From Mammaliicoccus lentus (GTDB lineage Bacteria; Bacillota; Bacilli; Staphylococcales; Staphylococcaceae): a DNA stretch of 64,000 nucleotides. The stretch is from assembly GCF_002902755.1 (NCBI RefSeq), contig NZ_PPRS01000006.1:62001-126000 (forward strand), read 5' to 3'. Every line of letters begins with the position of its first letter. Position 1 is the stretch's first letter. Below are positions 34,409 through 42,508 of this stretch, in pieces. Made by a program: the position numbers and the translations under genes. Below the pieces are notes generated by a model. The model was given only the letters and a program-made list of their open reading frames with translations. It did no database searches and had not been told where the DNA came from.

Positions 34409-35398
34409 TTATTGTGTTAATACGTACGATATAACATAAGCTGTTATCAATAAAAATGCGATTATATGTGTCTTCTTAAACATGACCAACAAAGCCATGA
34501 ATTCTCTAACATACGTGTTAGGATAAAAGTATGTCTTTGAAACACCACCTGAAACAGTAGCATCAATCTTTAATTGCTTTGATAAAAATCCAGCTCTCAA
34601 TATATGAAAATAATTCGAAACAATAATCGCAAACGGATTTACTTCATATTTTTTCATAATATCATAAGAATATATAAGGTTCTCTTTAGTATTTGTAGAT
34701 TTTTCTTCCATAATAATATCTTTATTTGATACCCCTTGACTCAACAAATATTTACGCATAGCTTCTGCTTCACTTACAATTTCGTCTGGTCCTTGGCCTC
34801 CACTTACTATAAACACCGCATCTAAATTTTTCTTTTTTATTTTAATTGCTTTATCTAATCTTGCTTGAAGTAATGGCGTTACTTTGTCTTCTATAATGCC
34901 TGCTCCTAAAACGATAATGAAATGACTTTTTCTTTTTCTTGATAACCCACTTACGATCCAAGCATAAAGATTTTGAAATATGAAGATAATGTTTAAGTAA
35001 TAGAATATTAGTGATACGTATACAATCCACACACCTTCATAAAATTTTAAAATTGAATCTGGCTTAAAACTAATGATTAAGAAATTAATAAGAATAAAAA
35101 CACCATAACCTAAAACAAGCATATTATTAACAAATTTACCTTCATTCGCAATTTTCTTTTTGGTATTGAGAAGTGACAATAGCATAACTACAATAATTAA
35201 TACACCATAAAACATATTAAGAATTAATAAGTAATTCACATTCATATTTAATTCAAAACTTGGGATGATTATGTTTACAAATATACTGATTAAAACCGAC
35301 ATAAAAATAATAGCTAGAAAATAAACATTTTTATATTGGCGAAATTCTATTTTAAAACTCAATAAAAATATTATTAAAAAAACAATACCCACTGTCAT
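34409..35398 (-). CDS. Membrane protein with YdcF-like (DUF218) domain
   Basis: The 329-residue protein has five or six N-terminal membrane helices (residues 1-165). A cytosolic YdcF/DUF218 domain follows, beginning FIIVLGAGIIEDKVTPLLQARLD. Domain motifs are VSGGQGPDEIVSEAEAMRKYL, EEKSTNTKENLIYS, and VSNYFHILRAG. A final helix lies at the C-terminus. DUF218 proteins are linked to envelope glycan metabolism (SanA, ElyC), but the reaction here is unknown. ATG 35398 has AAGGGG at eight bases and beats the GTG at 35407. A weak hairpin (AGAGG...CCTCT) follows the stop. Confidence 0.82.
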   Translation of the reverse strand: MTVGIVFLIIFLLSFKIEFRQYKNVYFLAIIFMSVLISIFVNIIIPSFELNMNVNYLLILNMFYGVLIIVVMLLSLLNTKKKIANEGKFVNNMLVLGYGVFILINFLIISFKPDSILKFYEGVWIVYVSLIFYYLNIIFIFQNLYAWIVSGLSRKRKSHFIIVLGAGIIEDKVTPLLQARLDKAIKIKKKNLDAVFIVSGGQGPDEIVSEAEAMRKYLLSQGVSNKDIIMEEKSTNTKENLIYSYDIMKKYEVNPFAIIVSNYFHILRAGFLSKQLKIDATVSGGVSKTYFYPNTYVREFMALLVMFKKTHIIAFLLITAYVISYVLTQ

Positions 35399-35514
35399 TA
35401 TGCTCACCCCTTCCCATTACTCATAACAATAAAAGTATATCATCATAATGAAAAATATTCATAAAATAAAGAATAAAATCATTTTATTAATTATCAGAAT
35501 ATTCAAATAACGTA

Positions 35515-35543
35515 TTGTATTAGGTCAATGTAGCTGATATACT
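35515..35543 (+). promoter_or_regulatory. Promoter for the aminotransferase-like gene
   Basis: TTGTAT (35515-35520) and TATACT (35538-35543) are 17 bases apart, with the start codon 38 bases further on. A strong RBS (TAGGAGG) follows. Confidence 0.55.
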
Positions 35544-35580
35544 ATTCAACATTACATAAACTTTTTAGGAGGCAATAACA

Positions 35581-36612
35581 ATGAATGATGAATCGAATAA
35601 TAAATTTTCCGAATATATGATCAACATGTCGTATCACTCAGATATAGGTTGGTCAAAACCTGTAATAAGACCTTATGCCCCCATAACAATTTCACCTAGC
35701 GCGCAATGTTTACATTACGGTCAAACAGTTTTCGAAGATATGATAGCCTTTAATGATAAAAATAACTTCTCCATTTTCAAACCATATGATCACTTAAATA
35801 AATTCAATCATTCTTTAACAAGATTAGAAATGCCCACCATTCCAATAGAACCTGTGATTAATACCCTAATCCAATTACTCAATGTTGATAGCTCTATAAA
35901 CATTAATGAAGAAAACTCAATATACATACGTCCCTTTATGTACGCTACAGAAAGTAAATTAGGTGTAAGTAAATCTGAAGAATATAATTTCAATATTATA
36001 GTTTCAACTATTCCAAAACAATCAGATCAATCGTTACCAAACGCTATTTCATTATATGTGGAACAAGAACTTGTAAAATCAATAAGAGGAGACGCAGGTT
36101 ACACACAATTTGGAGGCAGCTTTGCTTCACAATTTTTAGCACAAAAGCAAGCTCAAGAAAAAGGATATGATAACGTACTATGGTTAGACGGTATAGAAAA
36201 GAAATATATAGAAGAAGTTAGTAACAAAAACATCTTTTTCGTAATCAATAATGAAATTGTAACTCCAAAATTAAATGGGAGTATTAAACCAGGAATTATG
36301 CGCCAAACTATAATCAAACTCGCTAATAACCTCGGATATCAAGTATCAGAAAAAGAAATAGCTATAGAAGATATCGTATTAGCAAATGACAAAGGTATAT
36401 TAAGCGAAGCCTTTTGCACAGATACATTAAATGCAATTACGCCTGTAAATAGAATTTCACACTTAAATAATGAGATAATACTTAATAGCAATCAAAAATC
36501 ACGCATTACTCAACAATTATATAAAGCATATAAGGACATACAAACAGGCAAAGCAGAAGATATATTTAATTGGACATTAGATGTAAAGCAATTAAACGAA
36601 GTTGAAGCTTAA
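35581..36612 (+). CDS. Branched-chain aminotransferase-like protein lacking the PLP lysine
   Basis: The 343 residues align end to end with YwaA/IlvE branched-chain aminotransferases (fold type IV): IRPYAPITISPSAQCLHYGQTVFE, YIRPFMYATESKLGVS, VLWLDGIEKKYIEEV, and NGSIKPGIMRQTIIKLA. However, the PLP-binding Lys of the usual KxxGNYA block is Gln176 (codon CAA at 36106-36108) in AGYTQFGGSFASQ. Other site residues have changed too: FEGLKAY became FEDMIAF, LFRP became IFKP, and GTGTA became CTDTL. A normal transaminase reaction is unlikely. The gene is intact, with its own promoter, strong RBS and terminator, which argues for a retained, altered function rather than decay. Its neighbours give no pathway clue. 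Confidence 0.85.
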   Translation: MNDESNNKFSEYMINMSYHSDIGWSKPVIRPYAPITISPSAQCLHYGQTVFEDMIAFNDKNNFSIFKPYDHLNKFNHSLTRLEMPTIPIEPVINTLIQLLNVDSSININEENSIYIRPFMYATESKLGVSKSEEYNFNIIVSTIPKQSDQSLPNAISLYVEQELVKSIRGDAGYTQFGGSFASQFLAQKQAQEKGYDNVLWLDGIEKKYIEEVSNKNIFFVINNEIVTPKLNGSIKPGIMRQTIIKLANNLGYQVSEKEIAIEDIVLANDKGILSEAFCTDTLNAITPVNRISHLNNEIILNSNQKSRITQQLYKAYKDIQTGKAEDIFNWTLDVKQLNEVEA

Positions 36613-36635
36613 AATATATAAATCTTATGCAAAAT

Positions 36636-36682
36636 AAAAATCCCAATCCGTTACATTAACTACAAAGCGGATTGGGATTTTT
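36636..36682. terminator. Terminator after the aminotransferase-like gene
   Basis: AAAAATCCCAATCCG pairs perfectly with CGGATTGGGATTTTT (15 base pairs, 17-base loop). The A and T tails allow it to work on either strand; it lies 24 bases after the stop codon. Confidence 0.85.
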
Positions 36683-37411
36683 ATTCTGTTTTGAATGTGC
36701 ATATGACTATAATTTATTTGGCCTTTGTCTCTTTATGTTCTTAGCTTGTAAAGCATCTGTCACTTTAGATTGAATAATCATAGAATTATTTGGATTTTAA
36801 ATAGCGTCTATAATTGTTTTTTCCTATAAAGGTTAATGATGTTTTTGCATATAGTATATTAATTTATGAACTTTCATCTCATCACCAACCAAACCACTCC
36901 TTTAATAAAAATATAGCTAGCTTACTCTAGTTTATAAATTGTAATATGTAACCTTAATGTAAAAATATTACCTTTTACTCATTTAGTTATAGTTTTACAA
37001 TATTGTTAAGGTAATTATATACAATTAAAGCTCAAATTATTATGCAATATCTGATAATTTTCCAAGTAATTATTTTCTATCAAGGAAAATAAATTCAAAT
37101 ATAATAACCATAATGAGAAAATATCTTTTACTAGACATAGTACTACTGGTGCTAGTATTGGAGAAGATATATGCGTAAACGGATATTCAATGTAGCCTAT
37201 ATTAATAGAGATAGTTATACTTTTTTTAAGAAGAACATCAGAAATTAGAAATTGCCTTATTACAATTGTTATTTATGACGGCACTATCTAGATTAAAAAA
37301 TGTGTATGAACTGCTAATTGGTTTAATCACCTGCAATTAGATTTATATTATAGAAAGTAATCCATTAAAGGTGTTTTAATATATAATTTCTAATAAGAAA
37401 GGGAGTTTTAC
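36683..37411. other. Gene-free AT-rich stretch, probably decayed accessory DNA
   Basis: I find no intact gene in these 729 bases. Short frames occur on both strands but all are broken by stops. One minus-strand frame (36877-36707) stays in register for 57 codons with three stops; a plus-strand fragment near 37250-37345 reads as a short hydrophobic peptide (LEIALLQLLFMTALSRL). These could be remnants, but I cannot assign them to a family. The segment links the aminotransferase-like gene to the Ltp gene, which starts after an AAGGGAG site at its end. Confidence 0.4.
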
Positions 37412-38115
37412 ATGGGAAGTTTTATTTTTACAGTTTTATGGTTTTTTATTTCAATTGCTTTTCTAACAATGTTTATCATCACCATTGTTAGAATTGTTAA
37501 AAAAGGAAATATTAAAGTTCCTTTAATTAGTTCAATAGTTTTATTTCTAGTAGGCTTCGCTTGTTTTGTTGGTATTTTTGTTGCATTACCAGTAAGTGAT
37601 GATTATACAGTTAGCAAAAATGATACAGAAACAATAGACAAAGCTAAAAATACTACTAATAAGAATTCTGAATCTAAACCTACGGAACAGTCTACTGAAG
37701 AAAAATCTACTGCAGAACCTTCAACTGAAGAAGTTAAAACGGAAGAAAAAACTACTGTAGAATCTTCAACTAAAGAAAGTTTAACAGAAGAAAAAGAAGA
37801 TAATAAACCTAATAGAGAGCAAAAAGCAGCTTTGAATAGTGCTAAATCATATTCTGAATATCTAAATATGTCAAAAGAAGGTATCTTTGAACAATTAACT
37901 TCAAAAGCTGGTGATAAATACCCAGAAGATATTGCTAGATATGCAGTGGAAAATTTAAAAGCTGATTATAAAAAAATGCTTTAGAGTCTGCCAAAAGCTA
38001 CATCAACATAATGGATATGTCTAATGAAGAATTATACGATCAATTAACATCAAGTGCTGGTGATAAATTCACACCAGAAGAAGCTCAATACGCTATCGAT
38101 AACTTGGATAAATAA
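37412..38115 (+). pseudogene. Ltp-domain membrane protein split by a one-base frameshift
   Basis: The first frame (37412-37984, 190 aa) has two membrane helices (residues 1-24 and 36-60), then a Glu/Thr/Ser-rich linker (60-130). A first Ltp-type helical repeat follows: ALNSAKSYSEYLNMSKEGIFEQL...EDIARYAVENL. It stops right after a run of seven A residues (37970-37976). Shifting frame there restores NALESAKSYINIMDMSNEELYDQL...PEEAQYAIDNLDK to a stop at 38113-38115, a second Ltp repeat. One missing A explains the break. Ltp proteins of streptococcal phages block superinfection and lie next to the integrase, as here. No lipobox is present. Slippage, decay or sequencing error are all possible. Confidence 0.8.
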
Positions 38116-38122
38116 GTAAGTA

Positions 38123-38147
38123 CCTCACCTAACACGTGAGGTTTTTT
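38123..38147 (+). terminator. Terminator after the Ltp-domain gene
   Basis: CCTCAC and GTGAGG form a six-base-pair stem with a seven-base loop followed by TTTTTT, eight bases after the restored stop codon. Its position supports the view that the second frame was once the real end of the Ltp gene. Confidence 0.75.
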
Positions 38148-38163
38148 AGTAAGGAGTGTAAAT

Positions 38164-38528
38164 ATGAAAGTTACTAAACATGGGGAAAAATCAATATAAT
38201 TTCAGCTTTTGAGGGAAAAAGATACAGAAAACTTTGTTTTGAATCACCCAAAGATGCTAAATATCATGGGAAAAACATTTACTAGAATTGATACAAGGTT
38301 TTATATGAGTAATATTATGTTAAAAATCTTACTCGATCAAATTATCAGAACCTTATTAATCTATTCGCAAATTCGCATACTAAAGAAACTATAAGAAAAC
38401 TTAATGAATATATTAAATCTAGTTTTGATGATGCTGTATTTGATGGACTTATGAAAAAGAATGTTTTTCGCAAAATAACATTCAATGTTAGAAACACTCA
38501 GAAAAATGAAAATGTATTATATATTTAG
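38164..38528 (+). pseudogene. Remnant of a phage/island tyrosine integrase (N-terminal half)
   Basis: Behind an AAGGAG site an ATG opens MKVTKHGEKSI and stops at once. In another frame ISAFEGKRYRKLCFESPKDAKYH continues, then stops near the middle, then LINLFANSHTKETIRKLNEYIK and SSFDDAVFDGLMKKNVFRKI to a stop at 38528. These match, by my reading, the Arm-type DNA-binding and SAM-like core-binding domains of tyrosine integrases from staphylococcal phages and pathogenicity islands. The catalytic domain with its Arg and Tyr residues is absent. The gene is clearly dead. Its place beside the Ltp gene and 0.8 kb from tRNA-Arg fits an old integrated element. The bases 38529-38742 that follow hold no gene I can recognise. 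Confidence 0.7.
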
Positions 38529-38742
38529 ATATGGATTGTATTATGGAGATAGCTTGAAAATAAAAAAGACCAAACGTCAGTAACAGTTTACTTCTATTAC
38601 ACTCTGTAGATATGCACTTTTTCTATGTATATGATAACGTAAAAAATCACCGCCCTTATCACTGGGTAGTTTACATAGTATCAAAACAAGAAGAAATTCG
38701 TTTACACTCGTTTCAAAAACACAAAAATTAAGGGGATAAAAA

Positions 38743-39159
38743 ATGAATATCGAACAAAAGCTTTTCGAAGACGCTAAAGCACTAATAAAAAAAAGATATC
38801 CAAAAGGATGGGGAGGTGCAGCAGCAATGTATTCAAAAAATGGTAAAATATACACTTCAGTTGCCCCAGAAATCATAAACGCCTCTAGTGCATTATGTAT
38901 TGAAACAGGTTCAATCATAGAAGCACATAAATACCAAGACATCATAACTCACTCAATTTGCGTTGTTAGAGATGACGAAAAGAGTGAATTTAAAATACTT
39001 ACGCCATGCGGGACATGTCAAGAAAGATTATTATATTGGGGTAATCAAATAAAAGTCGGTGTAACTAACGAAAATCAAGAAGTTAAATATAAAAAATTAG
39101 AAGAATTACAACCTAACCATTGGACAAAAGCCTATGATGATATAGATTTTGTCGAGTAA
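38743..39159 (+). CDS. Cytidine deaminase-like zinc protein
   Basis: The 138 residues carry the zinc hydrolase signature of the cytidine deaminase superfamily: Cys52 and Glu54 in ALCIETGSIIEAHK, and Cys89 and Cys92 in LTPCGTCQERL. The C-x-E form resembles CDA and blasticidin-S deaminase rather than the His-x-Glu of other groups. The length and the N-terminal block GGAAAMYSKNGKIYTSV also fit a small CDA or BSD type. It is not obviously the housekeeping cdd, and the substrate is unknown. It has an AAGGGG RBS and stands alone between the integrase remnant and the tRNA, as accessory cargo might. Confidence 0.78.
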   Translation: MNIEQKLFEDAKALIKKRYPKGWGGAAAMYSKNGKIYTSVAPEIINASSALCIETGSIIEAHKYQDIITHSICVVRDDEKSEFKILTPCGTCQERLLYWGNQIKVGVTNENQEVKYKKLEELQPNHWTKAYDDIDFVE

Positions 39160-39269
39160 TAAATCATAATTACTTTATTCCAATTGATTTATTGACGTTG
39201 AGTATTCTAATTATTTTAGTGTAGTTCCGGAGCAATTACGTTAGTAAACAGTAATTCACTATAAACAAA

Positions 39270-39316
39270 AAATTCCGTTACATCTTCGTTTTTAGTAACG
39301 AGATGTAACGGAATTT
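39270..39316 (-). terminator. Terminator of tRNA-Arg
   Basis: A 16-base-pair stem (AAATTCCGTTACATCT and complement). On the minus strand it is followed by a T tract (TTTTTTG), ten bases downstream of the tRNA 3' end. Confidence 0.85.
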
Positions 39317-39325
39317 ACTTATTAG

Positions 39326-39399
<74 letters not shown>

Positions 39400-39430
39400 A
39401 TTTATTAACTCATTTATTAACACAAGAATA

Positions 39431-39459
39431 ATTATATCTAATTGCTGCAGTTTAATCAA
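39431..39459 (-). promoter_or_regulatory. Promoter of tRNA-Arg
   Basis: TATAAT (39431-39436) is perfect and TTGATT (39454-39459) matches four of six, 17 bases apart. The tRNA begins 32 bases downstream of the -10 box. Confidence 0.75.
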
Positions 39460-39539
39460 TACTTTTTAAAAAGAAAAAGGTTTATTAAATCGCTTTCGAG
39501 GTATTATTACACTCTTTTTGTGAAATTTTGATTTTTTTA

Positions 39540-39755
39540 TTAATCTGTTAGTACGATATCATTTATTTTTACTGTATTTTCTTTATCTGCTCTGCAAATT
39601 GATTGATCTTCAAAGATTTCTACTATACTTGCATGTACAAGTCCATAAGCGCTTAATACGTATATATTTTCATTACGATGTACTTCATCTTCTTCACCTT
39701 TATTTATACAAAATTTTTCATTGTTTATAAGTGATGTTACACGCGTTCTTTCCAT
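39540..39755 (-). CDS. Small hypothetical protein (71 aa)
   Basis: A 71-residue acidic soluble protein with a GGGAG ribosome binding site. Alternating hydrophobic and polar stretches (NIYVLSAYGLVHASIVEIFED and NTVKINDIVLTD) suggest a small beta barrel. It has two cysteines that form no metal motif. I do not recognise the family. It lies between tRNA-Arg and the yfcE-like gene, transcribed in the same direction as both, with a terminator (39871-39900) before it and no evident operon partner. The codon use and base composition look like its neighbours. Confidence 0.55.
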   Translation of the reverse strand: MERTRVTSLINNEKFCINKGEEDEVHRNENIYVLSAYGLVHASIVEIFEDQSICRADKENTVKINDIVLTD

Positions 39756-39870
39756 TTATACCCGCTCCCGATTTTGATTAATTGTAAATCTTTTAAATTT
39801 ACTGTGAATTAATAGTCATATTATAAAACATTTATTTTACAAATGAAAGTTTATTCTTTAATTGTAATTA

Positions 39871-39900
39871 AAATGAGATATTCTCTTGAATATCTCATTT
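39871..39900. terminator. Terminator downstream of ysmB-murI-rdgB-ysnB operon
   Basis: AAATGAGATATTC and GAATATCTCATTT make a perfect 13-base-pair stem with a four-base loop, T tails on both strands. It lies 65 bases after the ysnB stop on the minus strand. Confidence 0.82.
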
Positions 39901-39964
39901 TTTATTTATAACTATTCATTTATACTAAATTTTTACAAATCATATTATATCTTTTTAAAGTATA

Positions 39965-40471
39965 TTACAGAGCTAGTGATTGTTTTTCTAGTTCTTTATG
40001 ATCTCTATTTAAGAATGATAAATTTACATTTTCTCTTTTTTCATCGAATTCTAAAATCGCATATGTTTCTTCCCAATCTCCTCTAGTTTGCGATATACTA
40101 CCAGGATTAATACAATATACTCCATTTATAGATTCACATAATGCAACATGACTATGACCATAAAATGCAAATTGAGCACCTTCATTTGCTGCATGTGCAC
40201 TTAAAACTTCTCTATTTGATTTAATATCATATCTGTGCCCGTGTGTATAGAAATATTTAATATTCTCTATTTCTCCACTATTTTCTATTGGAAATTGAGG
40301 GTCAAAGTCACAATTCCCTTTTACACGCTTGAATAAACTTAATTCACTGTCATCATAATTAAATTCAGAATCTCCTAAGTGTAAAAATAAATCTGCATTT
40401 TTATGATAGTCATATAATTCATGAAGTATACCTTGTTCTCCGTGATTATCACTAACAATTATCCATTTCAT
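39965..40471 (-). CDS. ysnB: YfcE/YsnB-type metallophosphoesterase
   Basis: The 168 residues carry the metallophosphoesterase motifs in order: IVSDNHGE at the N-terminus, FLHLGDSEF near residue 32, VKGNCDF, YTHGHR, and YGHSHV. Members hydrolyse model phosphodiesters in the presence of manganese; the natural substrate is unclear. The start overlaps the rdgB stop by four bases (ATGA). The rph-ysnA-ysnB neighbourhood of B. subtilis is retained as rdgB-ysnB, without rph in this place. Confidence 0.92.
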   Translation of the reverse strand: MKWIIVSDNHGEQGILHELYDYHKNADLFLHLGDSEFNYDDSELSLFKRVKGNCDFDPQFPIENSGEIENIKYFYTHGHRYDIKSNREVLSAHAANEGAQFAFYGHSHVALCESINGVYCINPGSISQTRGDWEETYAILEFDEKRENVNLSFLNRDHKELEKQSLAL

Positions 40472-41052
40472 TGAAATCGCTCCCCTATATCTTCATTCAT
40501 AAGTTTAATAGCATTTCCTCTATGGCTAATTGCACTTTTCTCAGCTGCAGTTAACTCTGCCATAGTTTTATCTAACGATGGCACAAAGAATATTGGATCA
40601 TAACCAAATCCATTCTCTCCTCTTTGTTCATCTATTATTTCTCCTTGTACTTTTCCAACATAAGTTACTGTATCTTTTCCTGGTTCACTTACAGCAATAG
40701 CACATATAAATTCAGCATTTTTATTTTCTTTATCTTTTAAGTTAGATAATAATTTTTCAATATTAGCTTGGTCATCTTTAGGTTCACCAGCGTAACGTGC
40801 TGAGTATATACCTGGCTCACCGTATAAAGCTTCAACGGACAATCCACTATCATCTGCTATCACAATTTTATTTAATGCTTTAGAAGCTGTTTCTGATTTT
40901 AAGATAGCATTCTCTTCAAAAGTTGTACCTGTTTCTTCTACATCAAAATCTGGTGCAATTTCTGATATACCTATCACATTTGCTTTAGGAAATATCGCTT
41001 TAAAATCTTCAATTTTACCTTTATTATTTGATGCAATTATAATGTCTTTCAT
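40468..41052 (-). CDS. rdgB: XTP/dITP diphosphatase (RdgB/HAM1 family)
   Basis: Cleans the nucleotide pool by hydrolysing XTP, dITP and ITP to the monophosphates. The 194 residues have IIASNNKGKIEDFKAIF at the N-terminus, ADDSGLSVEAL near residue 67, ARYAG, and the C-terminal ENGFGYDPIFFVP and EKSAISHRGNA. It starts 12 bases after murI and overlaps ysnB by four. The set is one operon with the MarR regulator at its head. Confidence 0.96.
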   Translation of the reverse strand: MKDIIIASNNKGKIEDFKAIFPKANVIGISEIAPDFDVEETGTTFEENAILKSETASKALNKIVIADDSGLSVEALYGEPGIYSARYAGEPKDDQANIEKLLSNLKDKENKNAEFICAIAVSEPGKDTVTYVGKVQGEIIDEQRGENGFGYDPIFFVPSLDKTMAELTAAEKSAISHRGNAIKLMNEDIGERFQ

Positions 41053-41064
41053 AGTAGTCTCCCC

Positions 41065-41862
41065 TTACAATGTTATTCTTTCTACTTCTACATTTTCTAT
41101 ATGTAACCATTCTGTTATCGTTCGTGTAATGTGCTCAACATCACCATTGGCAAAGAATTTGTGCTGTGGGTTTGGCGTATAATAAGAATGTTCATTGCTA
41201 AAAGTTAACAACGCACTTACTTCCCTTGCTGTTTCTAAACCAGATGATATAACAGACTTTTCACCATCAAAATATTGATTGATTTGATTATAAATCAATG
41301 GATAATGTGTACAACCTAGAATTACTGTATCTGAATCATCATATCTCCATTGTTTCAGTGTCTGATGGATAACGATACTTGTAATCGTCGGGTCTTTATA
41401 TCTCATCTGTTCAACTAATGGTACAAATCCTGGACAAGCAATGCCTTTTACCTCTACTTGAGGGTTTATAGTCTTAATACTTCTTCTGTATGCTTCAGAT
41501 TTAATAGTACCTTCAGTACCTAATACAAGAACACGATTATTTTTGGTTGTCATTATAGCAGTTCTTGAACCAGGATCTATTACACCTACAACTGGTATAG
41601 ACAGTAATTCCTGTAAAGGTTTTAATGCTACAGCTGTAGCTGTATTACACGCTATAACTAACATTTTAATATCTTTTTTAACTAAAAAATTAGCAAGCTG
41701 TATAGTAAACTCTTTGACTTCTTCTCTCGACCTCGGACCATAAGGACATCTACCAATATCACCTAAATAATATATTGTTTCATTTGGTAATTGTCTCATA
41801 ATTTCCTTAGCTACTGTCAAGCCTCCGACTCCTGAATCTATCACGCCTATTGGTTTGTTCAT
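41065..41862 (-). CDS. murI: Glutamate racemase
   Basis: Makes D-glutamate for the peptidoglycan stem peptide. The 265 residues have the N-terminal [16 protein letters not shown]. The two catalytic cysteines lie in [11 protein letters not shown] and [10 protein letters not shown], and [13 protein letters not shown] is the interdomain block. Its start overlaps the ysmB stop (ATGA), so racemase production is coupled to the MarR-type regulator. Product use begins with MurD, also encoded in this window. The racE-ysmB order matches B. subtilis. Confidence 0.97.
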   Translation of the reverse strand: MNKPIGVIDSGVGGLTVAKEIMRQLPNETIYYLGDIGRCPYGPRSREEVKEFTIQLANFLVKKDIKMLVIACNTATAVALKPLQELLSIPVVGVIDPGSRTAIMTTKNNRVLVLGTEGTIKSEAYRRSIKTINPQVEVKGIACPGFVPLVEQMRYKDPTITSIVIHQTLKQWRYDDSDTVILGCTHYPLIYNQINQYFDGEKSVISSGLETAREVSALLTFSNEHSYYTPNPQHKFFANGDVEHITRTITEWLHIENVEVERITL

Positions 41863-42293
41863 TGGTCTTCACTTCTCATTCTTTTTAACATGATATCTAA
41901 AGCTTCATTAAATTTGATTTTATCCTCGTCATTCATAACAGACAATAATTCTTCAGTATATCTTTGTCTTGCGTGAATCACTTCGTCAATTAAATGCTCG
42001 CCTTTTTCTAGTAATTTAACATGGAAAACTCTTTTATCATCAACAGATTGAATCCTCATTGCTAACTCTTTCTTTTCTAATTTATCAATGATGTCTGTTG
42101 TCGTAGAATATGCTAAAAATAATTTTTTAGATAATTCACCTATAGTAAGATTTTCATTTTCATATAACCATTGCAATGTTATAAATTGTGGTGGTGAAAT
42201 ATCATAAAGTTTTAATTGTGTTCTCGCTGTATATTTTGTTCTTTCTACAATATGTCTTAGAGAATATTCAATCTGTTTCGTAATATCTTCCAT
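41859..42293 (-). CDS. ysmB: MarR family transcriptional regulator, YsmB-like
   Basis: The 144 residues form a winged helix-turn-helix: helix-turn-helix [32 protein letters not shown] about residues 50-82, then the wing ([18 protein letters not shown]). Helices at both ends would form the dimer interface. The ligand and targets are unknown. It is translationally coupled to murI, and the same pair exists in B. subtilis (ysmB-racE), so a role in the wall or in the nucleotide clean-up genes downstream is possible. It presumably regulates its own operon. Confidence 0.9.
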   Translation of the reverse strand: MEDITKQIEYSLRHIVERTKYTARTQLKLYDISPPQFITLQWLYENENLTIGELSKKLFLAYSTTTDIIDKLEKKELAMRIQSVDDKRVFHVKLLEKGEHLIDEVIHARQRYTEELLSVMNDEDKIKFNEALDIMLKRMRSEDQ

Positions 42294-42426
42294 AATCGAT
42301 GGTACCTCTTTTCAACTTCTTACTTATACACTTTATAATAACATATCAAATAACTTGAAGTTAATGAAATGAGTTGATTAAGCCTTATTAGTATAGATAA
42401 ACATCCTTATATTAAAGCATAAAAAG

Positions 42427-42466
42427 AGCCAGTAAAAATTCAAAAATACAAGAATTTTTACTAGCT
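42427..42466 (-). terminator. Terminator after sdhB
   Basis: On the minus strand AGCTAGTAAAAATTC pairs with GAATTTTTACTGGCT (one mismatch) and is followed by TTTTT. It closes the sdhCAB operon 43 bases after the sdhB stop. Confidence 0.83.
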
Positions 42467-42508
42467 TATATAAACTGGACAATGATGTCACAGCACTAAT
42501 ATATAATA

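Noticed and set aside
36707-36877. Possible small minus-strand gene (57 codons)
   Set aside because: Three in-frame stops, no recognisable family, and only a loose RBS; probably chance or debris.
38209-38394. 61-codon plus-strand ORF in the integrase remnant
   Set aside because: It is in a different frame from the parts that resemble the integrase and has no RBS; it is a shadow frame.
39270-39316. Long inverted repeat next to tRNA-Arg as an attachment site of the mobile element
   Set aside because: It has a perfect stem and T run in the right place for the tRNA terminator and shares no sequence with the tRNA 3' end; I found no second copy of the tRNA end in the window.
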